In this document: one piece after another, positions 19,464 to 28,453 of the stretch
How the letters are laid out: each line of letters opens with the position of its first letter
Position numbering within the stretch: the first letter of the stretch is position 1
Assembly (NCBI GenBank): GCA_004293445.1
Contig: RDYP01000011.1
Location: forward strand, 1-64,000
Reading direction: 5' to 3'
DNA: 64,000 nucleotides
DNA from: Verrucomicrobiota bacterium
GTDB taxonomy: Bacteria > Verrucomicrobiota > Verrucomicrobiia > Verrucomicrobiales > Akkermansiaceae
Notes under the pieces: generated by a model
The model's input: only the letters and a program-made list of their open reading frames with translations
Told to the model about the DNA's origin: nothing
Database searches by the model: none
Position numbers and translations under genes: made by a program

Positions 19464-19493
19464 ACGGCTCTGGGGCGACCCGGGGCCGTTTTT
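19464..19493 (+). terminator. Rho-independent terminator after the FAD-oxidoreductase gene
   Basis: An 11-bp GC-rich stem (ACGGCTCTGGG pairing with CCCGGGGCCGT through two G-T wobbles) with a 4-nt loop is followed by five T residues. It starts 24 bp after the stop of the FAD oxidoreductase and lies upstream of purD, so it separates the catabolic operon from the nucleotide operon. Confidence 0.85.
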
Positions 19494-19600
19494 GCATCTG
19501 TTGGATAATGTCTGGGCCGGGTTGGTCTTGGCATTCCGGCATCGTGTCCGGGATTTGAGGGTTGAGTCGGCGGGTCGAGTGGACCACAAAACGTGTGGAA

Positions 19601-20857
19601 ATGAAGATCGTCGTGGTGGGTAAAGGCGGGCGTGAACACGCGCTGGTGAGGGCTTTGGCGGAATCGCCCGGGAGTCCGGAGTTGTTCTGTTTTCCTGGCA
19701 GCGATGCGATTCTCGAATCCGCGCGGCCGGTACCGGCGGACGGTCTGGAGTCGCTGGTCGAGTGGATGGGCGCGAATGCGATCGATCTCTGTGTGGCGGG
19801 TGAGGAGAGCTATCTGGTCAAGGGCGAGGGTCTGGCAAACTTGTGTGAGAAGGCGGGAATTCCCTGCTGGGGGCCGCATCTCCAGTCGGCGCAGCTCGAG
19901 GCGAGCAAAGAGTTCGCGAAAAAGTTTTTGGAACGTCACGGGATCCCGACCGCGAAGGCGTGCGCCTGTGCGACGCTGGAAGAGGCGGTGGAGGCAATCG
20001 GGGGGCGCTATCCGACGGTGCTCAAGTTCGATGGTTTGGCGGCGGGCAAGGGAGTTGCCGTTTGCATGGTCGAGGAGGAAGCGGTGGAGTTCCTCGATGA
20101 GGTTTTCGTAAAGCAGCGCTTTGGTCCCGGGCGCGTGTTGGTGGAGGATTTTTTGACTGGCCCGGAGGTGTCGATTTTTGCCGCGATCGTCGACGACCAG
20201 TATCTCGTTTTCACTCCCGCGCGGGATTACAAGCGCTTGGGTGAGGGCGATGTGGGGCCGAATACGGGGGGCATGGGGGCGGTCGCGAGTCGCCGATTGG
20301 TCTCGGCCGAACTGCTCGCAGAGATCGAGCAAGACATCGTGCAGCCGACCGTAGCGGGCCTGATTCGCGATGGCTTGCCGTATCGTGGATTTTTGTATTT
20401 CGGGCTGATGCTGACGCCGGACGGGCCGCGGGTGATCGAGTATAACTGCCGTTTTGGCGATCCCGAGTGCCAGGCGGTGATGCCGTTGGTGAAGGGAGAT
20501 CTCGCTGGTTTTTGTTTGGCCGGTGCGAAGGGTGAGCTGAGACCGGATCTAATTTCTTTCGACGAGGGCTGGAGTGTTTGCGTGGTCTTGGCGTCCGCTG
20601 GATATCCTGAGAGCTCGCGCAATGGTGATGTGATCCGGGGTCTGGATCAGTTGGGTGAGGCTCGCGTGTATCACGCGGGGACGCGGCGGAATGCCGCCGG
20701 CGACTGGGAAACCCAGGGTGGTCGTGTTTTGGCAGTGGTCGCCGGGGCTTCGACCCGCCAGGCTGCGCTCGCAGCGGCGCACACGGCCGCTGACCGGCTA
20801 GCCTTCGATGGCATGCAGCGCCGCCGCGACATCGGAATTTGCAACTTTGAAGATTGA
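19601..20857 (+). CDS. purD: Phosphoribosylamine-glycine ligase
   Basis: A 418-residue ATP-grasp enzyme that joins 5-phosphoribosylamine and glycine in the second step of purine synthesis. The N-terminus MKIVVVGKGGREHALVRAL is the classic GARS start (glycine-rich, His-containing). FDGLAAGKGVAV forms the ATP-binding loop, and NTGGMGAV with EYNCRFGDPECQAVMPL gives the catalytic and metal sites. The listed frame is open earlier, but ATG 19601 is where homology begins. Its stop is immediately followed by the pyrR ATG, with no gap. Confidence 0.96.
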   Translation: MKIVVVGKGGREHALVRALAESPGSPELFCFPGSDAILESARPVPADGLESLVEWMGANAIDLCVAGEESYLVKGEGLANLCEKAGIPCWGPHLQSAQLEASKEFAKKFLERHGIPTAKACACATLEEAVEAIGGRYPTVLKFDGLAAGKGVAVCMVEEEAVEFLDEVFVKQRFGPGRVLVEDFLTGPEVSIFAAIVDDQYLVFTPARDYKRLGEGDVGPNTGGMGAVASRRLVSAELLAEIEQDIVQPTVAGLIRDGLPYRGFLYFGLMLTPDGPRVIEYNCRFGDPECQAVMPLVKGDLAGFCLAGAKGELRPDLISFDEGWSVCVVLASAGYPESSRNGDVIRGLDQLGEARVYHAGTRRNAAGDWETQGGRVLAVVAGASTRQAALAAAHTAADRLAFDGMQRRRDIGICNFED

Positions 20858-21388
20858 ATGAGTCAGCATTTCGGACCTGAAGAGATTGAGCGTGGGATCG
20901 TCGCCTTGGCGGATGCCATCCGGGAGCGGAGCGCAGGCGCGCCGATCGCGCTGGTCGGCATTCGCAGTCGTGGCGACGAAGTGGCGCAGCGGGTCTGCAA
21001 CATCCTGGCCGAAGAGGATCGCGAATTGGCCATGGGGGTGCTCGATATCTCTCTTTACCGGGACGACTACGAGCACCTGCATGAGAATCCGAAGTTGCAG
21101 GAGAGCGACATCCCCTTCGCTGTCGACGGTGCGCATATCATTCTTGTCGACGATGTTCTATTTACCGGTCGGACCATCCGCGCCGCGCTCGATGCGCTGT
21201 CCGACTACGGGCGTCCGGCGAAGGTGGAGTTGGCGGTTTTGATCGACCGCGGTCATCGTGAAATGCCGATTCAGCCCGACTACGTCGGGATCGTTCTGGA
21301 GACTTCGCGGTTGGATCACGTTCATGTCTCGCTCGAAGCCAGCGACGGCGAGGATAAGGTCGAAGTTGTTTTGAAAAAACCCGCCTGA
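20858..21388 (+). CDS. pyrR: PyrR bifunctional pyrimidine regulator / uracil phosphoribosyltransferase
   Basis: A 176-residue type I phosphoribosyltransferase of the PyrR family. The PRPP-binding motif is ILVDDVLFTGRTIRAALDAL (about residues 93-112); the N-terminal ALVGIRSRGDEVAQR and ELAVLIDRGHREMPIQPDYVG are PyrR signatures. In Firmicutes PyrR attenuates pyr transcription or translation when UMP is bound, and many homologues also salvage uracil. Here it is joined head-to-tail to purD and lies two genes before pyrB. No obvious PyrR-binding leader was identified. Confidence 0.94.
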   Translation: MSQHFGPEEIERGIVALADAIRERSAGAPIALVGIRSRGDEVAQRVCNILAEEDRELAMGVLDISLYRDDYEHLHENPKLQESDIPFAVDGAHIILVDDVLFTGRTIRAALDALSDYGRPAKVELAVLIDRGHREMPIQPDYVGIVLETSRLDHVHVSLEASDGEDKVEVVLKKPA

Positions 21389-21391
21389 ACC

Positions 21392-22093
21392 ATGCTTCCC
21401 CAACGCCGGAAATCCGCCGAGGAGATCGCCAAGTTGCGCGAGTCCATGGGCATTCCCGGTGTCGGATCTGCCGAGTCTGCGGGTGCTGCGGGGGAAGAGG
21501 TTGGTGCGCGAGCGCCGGCGTTGGATCTGGCATCGGCATCCGATAAAAAATCTCTGACTTCGACCGGGTCCGCCGAACCGAGGCCCGAGATTGTGGCTCG
21601 TCCGGTGCGGTCCCTTCGCAAGTCCGAGCAGCTTCCCGTTCGGCCGAGTTCGGTGGATTTACGGGACGATGCAAGCCTTCCGATCCGGCGGAAATCGGAG
21701 CGTGAACTGATGGAGCTGAGGCGGATCCAACCGCCGCAACCCGATCGTTCGCTCGCTCATTTGCGCATGATGGAGGTGCCGTGGCCGGTGATTCTGTTCG
21801 GCTACCTTCTTCCCTTGGTCGGAGCTTTTTTGGGAGCGTTTGCGGCCATTGCGCCGGGGATGATGGAATCGGATTTCCCCGCGCTTTGGATGGGAATCCT
21901 TTCCCGCAAGCCTTGGCTGGGTCTCGCGGGGATGGGGTCGCTCGGCATCTTCTGCGGGTCGGGATTTTTGCTTTCCGCTTGGTTCGCATGGAAGAAACCG
22001 CGCTCGCGCCACCATGCTGGTTTCATCAGTCTTCTTTGCCTACTTGTCCTCGTTTTCGGTATCCTCCAACTCATCGCCACCCATGCCCCGTAA
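21392..22093 (+). CDS. Membrane protein between pyrR and pyrB, unknown function
   Basis: A 233-residue hypothetical protein. The first 120 residues are hydrophilic, Ser/Arg/Glu-rich and likely disordered, with three related short motifs: RRKSAEEIAKLRE (residues 5-17), LRKSEQLPVRP (about 75-85) and RRKSERELMELRR (about 98-110). The C-terminal part has three hydrophobic helices (about 129-152, 169-193 and 209-228). No family was recognised. It starts 3 bp after pyrR, and its last codons overlap the pyrB start, so it is in the same transcript. Confidence 0.72.
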   Translation: MLPQRRKSAEEIAKLRESMGIPGVGSAESAGAAGEEVGARAPALDLASASDKKSLTSTGSAEPRPEIVARPVRSLRKSEQLPVRPSSVDLRDDASLPIRRKSERELMELRRIQPPQPDRSLAHLRMMEVPWPVILFGYLLPLVGAFLGAFAAIAPGMMESDFPALWMGILSRKPWLGLAGMGSLGIFCGSGFLLSAWFAWKKPRSRHHAGFISLLCLLVLVFGILQLIATHAP

Positions 22094-23009
22094 GGACCTC
22101 CTCGACATCGCATCGCTCGACCGGGAAGAGATCGATCTCATTCTCGATCAGGCAGTTCCCTTCAAGGAACTCTTCACTCGATCGGTGAAAAAGGTTCCGG
22201 CGCTGAAGGGCAAGTCGGTGTTGATGCTTTTCTACGAGCCGAGCACCCGCACGCATTCGTCGTTCGAAGTCGCGGCCAAGCGATTGTCGGCGGACGTCAC
22301 CAACTTCGACGTTCCTCATTCGTCAGTGGTCAAGGGTGAGTCGGTAAGGGAAACGATCGAGACCCTGCAGGCGATGCGCACCGATTACATCGTGGTGCGT
22401 CATGGACGCAGCGGCTTGCCGGGGATGATCGCCGGGATGACCAAAGCGAGCGTGATCAACGCGGGCGACGGGGCCCATGCGCATCCCACCCAGGCATTGC
22501 TGGATGCCTTCACGCTGAAAGAGGTTTTTCCCGAGGGCTTGCCGGGCAAGCGGGTGCTCATCATTGGCGACATTCTTCATAGTCGGGTGGCGCGGTCGAC
22601 GAGCACGATTCTGAAGCGCTTGGGCGTTGAGGTTGCCTACCTGGGGCCGGGTTCCTTGGTGCCGAAGGTGGGGCCTGAGAACACCCTGCGCTTCACCGAC
22701 TACGATGAGGCGATGAAGTGGAAGCCGGATGTGGTTTATCTGCTACGGGTTCAGATGGAGCGTCAGGATGTTCAGTTTTTCCCAAGCCTGCGCGAGTATC
22801 ATCGGGTTTACGGGGTGACGGAGGAGAGGCTGCGGCGGATCGACGGCGAGGGCCTGTGGCTGATGCATCCTGGACCGGTCAACCGCGGGGTGGAGCTCTG
22901 CGATGGGGCGATGGATTACTCACGCAGCCTGATCAACCGTCAGGTGGAGAACGGGATCGCCGTGCGAATGGCCGTTCTCTACGGCTTGAAGCCCGGCGGG
23001 GACGCGTGA
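22083..23009 (+). CDS. pyrB: Aspartate carbamoyltransferase catalytic subunit
   Basis: A 308-residue enzyme catalysing carbamoyl phosphate plus aspartate to carbamoyl aspartate, the first committed pyrimidine step. The carbamoyl-phosphate loop is FYEPSTRTHSSFEVAAKRL, followed by HPTQALLDAFT and the C-terminal HPGPVNRGVEL, all diagnostic. The ATG at 22083 overlaps the last 11 bp of the preceding gene and gives family length; the frame upstream encodes the wrong residues. pyrI and pyrC are not adjacent. Confidence 0.97.
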   Translation: MPRKDLLDIASLDREEIDLILDQAVPFKELFTRSVKKVPALKGKSVLMLFYEPSTRTHSSFEVAAKRLSADVTNFDVPHSSVVKGESVRETIETLQAMRTDYIVVRHGRSGLPGMIAGMTKASVINAGDGAHAHPTQALLDAFTLKEVFPEGLPGKRVLIIGDILHSRVARSTSTILKRLGVEVAYLGPGSLVPKVGPENTLRFTDYDEAMKWKPDVVYLLRVQMERQDVQFFPSLREYHRVYGVTEERLRRIDGEGLWLMHPGPVNRGVELCDGAMDYSRSLINRQVENGIAVRMAVLYGLKPGGDA

Positions 23010-23043
23010 AGTGCTTTCAAGCACGTCGCTGCAGCGGTGGGGT

Positions 23044-25242
23044 CTAACGGCCGCCGAGTTGCTTTTCTAGGTCGAGGTCCGGCGCCGCACCGCGTTCCAT
23101 GGCATCGCGGTAGCAGGCGAGGCCTTGCTTGAGCTTTCCTTGCTTGGCGTAGAGGTAGGCAAGGTTGAAGTGGGGAAGTGGGTTGGCGTCGTCGTAGGCG
23201 ATGGCGGACTTGAATTGTTTTTCGGCGTCCTCTTCCTGGCCGAGATCGAAGAACAGCTTGCCGAGGACCACGCGGCCGTCGGCATTGGTGGGAGCGAGGT
23301 CGACGCCGCGTTTGATGGATTCCAGGGCTTCGCCGAGATTGCCGGTTTGCATCAGCGAATAGCCGAGCATGCGGTGGGCGTATGGGTTGTTGGTATCGAT
23401 GACCGTCGCATTGCGGAAGACGGCGGCTGCGGCGTTGGGGTCTTGGAGGCGGAGGTGGACATTGCCGAGTCGGCACATCGTCGCGGTATCGCCGGGGTTT
23501 CGCTCCAGCACCAGCTCGAAGAGTTCCCGGCAGGACTGGAAGCGCTCGTTCACGTAAGCGCGCGTGGCGGCATCGGTGTAGGGAAGATTTTCGCGTTGGA
23601 GCGCGGCGACGGAGGCGTCGACTTGTTCGCGGGGGCGGCGGAAGGGGGAGACGAACTCATCGTCGACGCCTTGGTTCTTGATGAGGTTGGTTTCCTCCTG
23701 GCTGAGCGGTAGCTCGGAGCTTTTGAAGAGTTCGAGCGCTTCGCGGATGGTTTCGTCACGCGCGGCCTTGTCGCCCACGGCGTCGACGAGGAGTTCGCTA
23801 GCTTGGCGGCGTCGTTCCTGAACGCGCAGTTGTTTCTGGATGATGCCGCGGAGCATCTCGGCTTCGTCGGGATCGTTATTTTGGGCAGCAAGATTTTCGG
23901 CCTCGGTGCGGAGGCGTTGCTCCATGTCGGCCATTCGTTGGTCTTGGGCGGCTTTTTCGCGTTTGAAGTCGTTGATGTTGCCTTTGGCGATGGCGAGGTC
24001 GCGCATGGCTTCCAGCAGTTGGTCCTGGCTGGCGTTATGGTTTTGGTTGAGGCGTTCGACTTTCTCCGAGGCCTCGCGCAGTTGTTTGGCGAGGCCCATG
24101 TTTTGGTCGATGAGCTGCTGGATCTGGCCGCCTTCGTTGAGTTTGAGAAGGGCGGCCATCTGGTCCCGTTCGCGGAGTAGGCCGTCGCGTTCCTCTCGAA
24201 GTTCGTCGAAAGAGGCGCGCACCTCGTTGAGTTGGGTTTCCAGCGAGGTGATTTTCTGGTTGGCGCGGGTGAGTTCATCGCTCTTGCCGCGGAGGGCTTC
24301 TTGGAGTTGGCGGAGTTGTTTTTGTTGGCCGCGGATCACCTCGTTCTGCACCTGGCGCTCGTCTTCGAGATTCTTTTCGAGGTCGGCGGCTTGCTGTGCG
24401 AGGCGACTGCGTTCGGCCTGAAGGGCGTCGATTTGTTCACGGGCCTTGCGGGTTTCTTCGCGGCTTTGGCCGAGCGCCCGGCCCATGGCGGCTTTTTCTT
24501 GTTCGAGGGTCGCGAGTTGGCCGGCGAGCTTGTCCATTTCCTCGCGCATGGGTGCGGCGGCGAAGCGTTCGCGGAGTTGGGCGAGTTCGTCGTTCGCGCG
24601 TTTCAATTCGGCGCGGGCGAGATCGCGCTGTGCGGTGAGGTCGCCGACCCGTGAGGCGTTGCGATCGGCGAGGTTCGGATCGGGCCTGCGGGAGAGTGTT
24701 TTTTCGAGCTCTTGAATTTTGGATTCCAGCTCGACGACGCGTCGGCTTTCCAAGCTTTGGGTGGGCTTGGGACCGTTTGGAGGGGGATCGGGTTGTAGCC
24801 CGGGGGGGCGGGACATTTCGGGTTCCCCCACTTCGGCGCGGGCACCGCCTTCGAGCTCCGCGACGGCCTTCGCGGTGCGTTGGCTTTCCTCGTTGGCTTC
24901 CGGGCCGACGGAGGCGATGAGGTCGAGGGTTTTCTGTCGCCGACCACTGACCATTTCAGGTTTCCAGAGTGGGTAGTAGGTAGCCACGCTGTCGAAGAGC
25001 TGCCGGGCGCGGTTGAGCTTTTCGAGCGCCTCGGGGTATTTCTTTTCGGCCCTTAATTTTTCCGCGTCGCGCGAGAGGAGCCAGCCCTGGAAATAAACGT
25101 CCGAGGGGTCGAACTGTGCGGGCGCGGTCTTGCCGGGCGCAGCTGCGCCGGGCACTTGGGCGACGAGCGGGCCAAGGGCTGTGGCGAGGGCGCAAGCGAA
25201 GATGCCGGCACGACCGGTCGAATGGAGCAGGCACCGCCTCAT
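23044..25242 (-). CDS. Exported coiled-coil and TPR protein
   Basis: A 732-residue protein with a probable signal peptide at residues 1-28 (ends LVAQ). The middle, about residues 165-480, is a long heptad-rich coiled coil made of Gln/Glu/Arg-rich helices. The C-terminal part, about 555-732, contains at least four TPR repeats (for example ATMCRLGNVHLRLQDPNAAAAVFRNA and YAHRMLGYSLMQTGNLGEALESIKRG). It probably acts as a periplasmic scaffold. No enzymatic motif was seen, and the partner is unknown. It is convergent with pyrB and divergent from the COG2509 gene. Confidence 0.78.
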   Translation of the reverse strand: MRRCLLHSTGRAGIFACALATALGPLVAQVPGAAAPGKTAPAQFDPSDVYFQGWLLSRDAEKLRAEKKYPEALEKLNRARQLFDSVATYYPLWKPEMVSGRRQKTLDLIASVGPEANEESQRTAKAVAELEGGARAEVGEPEMSRPPGLQPDPPPNGPKPTQSLESRRVVELESKIQELEKTLSRRPDPNLADRNASRVGDLTAQRDLARAELKRANDELAQLRERFAAAPMREEMDKLAGQLATLEQEKAAMGRALGQSREETRKAREQIDALQAERSRLAQQAADLEKNLEDERQVQNEVIRGQQKQLRQLQEALRGKSDELTRANQKITSLETQLNEVRASFDELREERDGLLRERDQMAALLKLNEGGQIQQLIDQNMGLAKQLREASEKVERLNQNHNASQDQLLEAMRDLAIAKGNINDFKREKAAQDQRMADMEQRLRTEAENLAAQNNDPDEAEMLRGIIQKQLRVQERRRQASELLVDAVGDKAARDETIREALELFKSSELPLSQEETNLIKNQGVDDEFVSPFRRPREQVDASVAALQRENLPYTDAATRAYVNERFQSCRELFELVLERNPGDTATMCRLGNVHLRLQDPNAAAAVFRNATVIDTNNPYAHRMLGYSLMQTGNLGEALESIKRGVDLAPTNADGRVVLGKLFFDLGQEEDAEKQFKSAIAYDDANPLPHFNLAYLYAKQGKLKQGLACYRDAMERGAAPDLDLEKQLGGR

Positions 25243-25392
25243 GGGGTGCGGAGGCTAGGAAAGGCGTGATGGGGCGGCAAGGGGAAATCCGGGTGCTGGT
25301 GTGGGCTGTACGAGGCTTTGTCGGTGGGCAGCGGAATGGTCGCGGAGGCGAGGCTTGCTCGGGGTTCGTCGACCTGCCATGACGACGGGCCG

Positions 25393-26949
25393 ATGATCGA
25401 AACGATCGACCTCATCTTGCCCTTGGAAGCCTCTGGGGAAGAAGCTGCGTGGAAGGAAGCCGCGGCGAAAAAGCTTGGCGTGGCGGTGTCGCGGCTGGGC
25501 GGGCTGCGTTTGTTGAAGCATTCGCTGGATGCACGTCAGCGGGCGGTGAAGGTCCAGCTGCGGCTGGAGGTGGCGGTCGACGAGCCTTTACCGGAGGAGG
25601 TGGCACCGGTGTGGTCCGCGCCGCGGCTGCCGACGAATGCCCGGACGGTGGTGATCGTCGGCTGCGGACCGGCGGGCATGTTTGCGGCCCTGCGTTGCTT
25701 GGAGCGGGGCTTGCGGCCGGTGGTGTTGGAGCGGGGCAAGGATGCGTCGTCGCGGCGTTTCGATCTTGCTCCGATTTTACGCCAAGGGACGGTGATCGAG
25801 GATTCGAACTACTGTTTCGGCGAGGGTGGTGCAGGAACCTTTTCGGACGGGAAGCTTTACACTCGCGCGACAAAGCGTGGCCCGGTGGCTCGGGTTTACG
25901 AAATCCTAGTCGCTCATGGAGCACCGCGGGCGATTCTGACCGATGCGCATCCTCACATCGGTTCAAATCTTTTGCCCAATGTGGTCAAGGCCATGCGGGC
26001 ATCGATTCTCGAGGGAGGAGGGGAGGTTCGATTTCAGACCAAGGTGGTCGATTTTCTGGTGTCGGGCGATCGTCTGCGCGGGGTAGTGACTGCGACCGGC
26101 GAGGAGATCGTGGGCGACGCGGTGGTCCTGGCGACGGGGCACAGCGCCCGTGACATTTATCGTTTGCTGGCGGCAAAGAGGATTCTGCTGGAGCGCAAGC
26201 CCTTCGCGGTCGGCGTGCGGATCGAGCATCCGCAGCCCTTCATCGATGCCGAGCAGTATCATCTGCGCAAGGACGAGCCGCGGCCCGATCTGCTGCCTGC
26301 GGCCCGCTACGCTGTGGCGACGAAGATCGATGACCGCGGCGTGCATTCATTCTGCATGTGTCCGGGGGGCTTCATCGTGCCGGCATCGACTGAAAACGAC
26401 GAAGTGGTGGTCAACGGCATGAGTCTGGCCCGCCGTGATTCGCCCTTCGCGAATTCCGGCTTGGTGGTCACGGTGGAGCCGGAGGACACGGACTCTTTCG
26501 CTGGGGAACATGGCGTGTTGTCGGGGATCGCCTATCAAAAGGCGCTCGAGGTTGCGGCCAAGGAAGCGGGTGGTGGGGGGCAGGTTGCGCCGGGTCAGCG
26601 GGTTGCGGATTTCCTGATGGGCCGGTTGTCGGCCGACTTGCCGAAGACCAGTTATTTTCCGGGCGGGAAGTCCGCGCCCTTGCATGAGATTTTACCGCAG
26701 GGCGTGGTGCGCCGGATGCAGTCCGGCTTGCGTTTGTTCGATCGCAAGATCCGCGGTTATGCCGGGCGTGAGGCTTTGTTGTTGGGCTTTGAAACCCGCA
26801 CCAGTTCGCCGGTTCGGGTGCCGCGTCGAGACGATAGCTTGGAGCATCCGGAATTGCGTGGGCTTTTCCCCTGTGGTGAGGGTGCGGGTTACGCGGGCGG
26901 TATTGTCAGCGCCGCGCTTGACGGGATGCGGGTCGCGGATGCGCTCTGA
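25393..26949 (+). CDS. FAD-dependent dehydrogenase of the COG2509 family
   Basis: A 518-residue flavoprotein. A short N-terminal ferredoxin-like domain of about 80 residues is followed by the dinucleotide-binding motif VVIVGCGPAGMFAALRCLERG. The family block EDSNYCFGEGGAGTFSDGKLYTR comes next, then AVGVRIEHPQPFIDAEQY, and the final FAD-binding FPCGEGAGYAGGIVSAALDGMRVA. The family is widespread but its substrate is not established. The ATG at 25393 begins the N-terminal domain; the 25 residues upstream in the open frame are not conserved-looking. Confidence 0.9.
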   Translation: MIETIDLILPLEASGEEAAWKEAAAKKLGVAVSRLGGLRLLKHSLDARQRAVKVQLRLEVAVDEPLPEEVAPVWSAPRLPTNARTVVIVGCGPAGMFAALRCLERGLRPVVLERGKDASSRRFDLAPILRQGTVIEDSNYCFGEGGAGTFSDGKLYTRATKRGPVARVYEILVAHGAPRAILTDAHPHIGSNLLPNVVKAMRASILEGGGEVRFQTKVVDFLVSGDRLRGVVTATGEEIVGDAVVLATGHSARDIYRLLAAKRILLERKPFAVGVRIEHPQPFIDAEQYHLRKDEPRPDLLPAARYAVATKIDDRGVHSFCMCPGGFIVPASTENDEVVVNGMSLARRDSPFANSGLVVTVEPEDTDSFAGEHGVLSGIAYQKALEVAAKEAGGGGQVAPGQRVADFLMGRLSADLPKTSYFPGGKSAPLHEILPQGVVRRMQSGLRLFDRKIRGYAGREALLLGFETRTSSPVRVPRRDDSLEHPELRGLFPCGEGAGYAGGIVSAALDGMRVADAL

Positions 26950-26952
26950 TTT

Positions 26953-27807
26953 TCAGGATCCGGCAAGGAGCAGCGCGCCATGGATCCCGGCTTGCTGGCC
27001 GAGAGCGGGCGGGGCGATGAAGTCGGGGGCATCGATGGCGGGAAAATAGCCGCCAGCGATTTGGCTCAGGTGTTGCGCGGTCATGGCGTGGAAGCCGTCG
27101 GCCTGCGAGACGCCGCCACCGATCAGGATGCGGGCCGGTGAGGCAACCGCGAGAAGGGCGAGGATGCCGTGGGCGAGGTACCAGGCTTCCAGCTCCCACG
27201 CCGGGTGTTCGGCGGGGAGTTCGGCGGCAGCGTGGCCCCATCGCGCCAAGATCGCGGGTCCGCTGGCCATGCCTTCGAGGCAGTCACGATGGAAGGGGCA
27301 GATGCCTCGGAAAGCGTCGCCCGGGGCGCGTGGGATTTTGAGGTGGCCGAATTCCGGATGGGTCGCGCCATGGAGTGGGCGGCCTTTGTTGAGGATCCCC
27401 GCGCCGATGCCGGTGCCGATGGTGATGTAGGCGAGGTTTTCAACGCCGAGTCCGGCGCCCAGGCGGGCTTCGGCGAGCGCCGCGGCATTGACGTCGGTGT
27501 CGATGCTCAGTCGTGCTCGGGGAAAGGCGGTGGCGAGTGCCTCGGTGAGCGAAAATCCAGACCAGCCGGGCTTGGGAGTGGCGAGTAATTGCCCGTATCC
27601 GGGGCGATCAGGGGAGATGCCGAGCGGGCCGAAAGAAGCGATGCCAATGGCCTCCGGGCAACCTTTTTCCGCCAGCCAAGCGACGGCCCGGGCGAGGGTC
27701 TCGTGGGGATCGGTGGTGGGGAATCGCCACTCGGCGGCCACGCGGCCATCGGGGTCGCCGTAAGCGACCACGGTCTTGGTGCCACCGAGTTCGATGCCTG
27801 CGATCAC
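26953..27807 (-). CDS. ROK-family sugar kinase (fructokinase-like)
   Basis: A 284-residue ROK kinase, ATP-dependent and acting on a hexose. The phosphate loop is GIELGGTKTVVAYG near the N-terminus, the sugar-binding and catalytic Asp lies in IDTDVNAAALAEARLGAG, and IGTGIGAGILNKGR follows. The zinc-binding segment is HPEFGH...GICPFHRDCLEGMASGPA with His and three Cys/His ligands, as in Bacillus fructokinases. It lies 3 bp from the KDPG aldolase gene on the same strand and probably shares its transcript. Confidence 0.9.
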   Translation of the reverse strand: MIAGIELGGTKTVVAYGDPDGRVAAEWRFPTTDPHETLARAVAWLAEKGCPEAIGIASFGPLGISPDRPGYGQLLATPKPGWSGFSLTEALATAFPRARLSIDTDVNAAALAEARLGAGLGVENLAYITIGTGIGAGILNKGRPLHGATHPEFGHLKIPRAPGDAFRGICPFHRDCLEGMASGPAILARWGHAAAELPAEHPAWELEAWYLAHGILALLAVASPARILIGGGVSQADGFHAMTAQHLSQIAGGYFPAIDAPDFIAPPALGQQAGIHGALLLAGS

Positions 27808-27810
27808 GGT

Positions 27811-28440
27811 CTAACAGGCGGCAGCGGCATCGATCGCCTCGCGCGTCAGGCGGGTGATCTCGGCCCAGTTGCCGGAGTTGACCAGTTGCTTGTCGACCAT
27901 CCATGAGCCGCCGATGGCGGCCACGACCGGGACTTTCAGGTAGTCGGCCAGATTGCCGGAAGTGATGCCGCCGGTAGGGATGAATTTCACACCGGTATGA
28001 GCGTAGGGTCCGGAAAGGGCCTTGAGCATGGCGGTGCCTCCGGCGCTTTCCGCGGGGAAGAATTTCAGCAATTTGCAGCCGAGCGAGAGGGCTTGTTCGA
28101 CATCGCTTGGCGTCATCACCCCGGGGGAGAACTGCAAGCCGAGTTGGCGGGCGGTGGCGATGGTTCGCGGGTTAAGTCCCGGGGCGAGGCCGAAGACCGC
28201 TCCTGCGTCGTGGGCGCGCCGGACCTGCTCGTCTTCCAGAAGGGTGCCGGCACCGAGGAGGATTTCCGGGTAGCGGGCGGCGATCCTCCGGATCGATTCC
28301 TCCGCCGCTGCGGTGCGGAAGGTGATCTCCATGATGTCGAGGCCTCCGGCGAGGAGGGCCTCGGCGAGGGGCTCGGCGGAATCGGCGTGGTCGAGCACGA
28401 CCACGGGCACGATGCGTTTGGCAAGAATGCGATCGATCAT
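27811..28440 (-). CDS. eda: KDPG/KHG aldolase (2-dehydro-3-deoxy-6-phosphogluconate aldolase)
   Basis: A 209-residue class I aldolase that splits KDPG into pyruvate and glyceraldehyde 3-phosphate in the Entner-Doudoroff pathway. Glu38 is in IMEITFRTAAA, the Schiff-base Lys126 is in CKLLKFFPAE, and FIPTGGIT provides the phosphate site. The ATG at 28440 gives the family length. It is upstream of the ROK kinase, and together they suggest a hexose or sugar-acid catabolic unit. The DUF1080 gene precedes it by 13 bp. Confidence 0.95.
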   Translation of the reverse strand: MIDRILAKRIVPVVVLDHADSAEPLAEALLAGGLDIMEITFRTAAAEESIRRIAARYPEILLGAGTLLEDEQVRRAHDAGAVFGLAPGLNPRTIATARQLGLQFSPGVMTPSDVEQALSLGCKLLKFFPAESAGGTAMLKALSGPYAHTGVKFIPTGGITSGNLADYLKVPVVAAIGGSWMVDKQLVNSGNWAEITRLTREAIDAAAAC

Positions 28441-28453
28441 GATCGGAGCCAGA

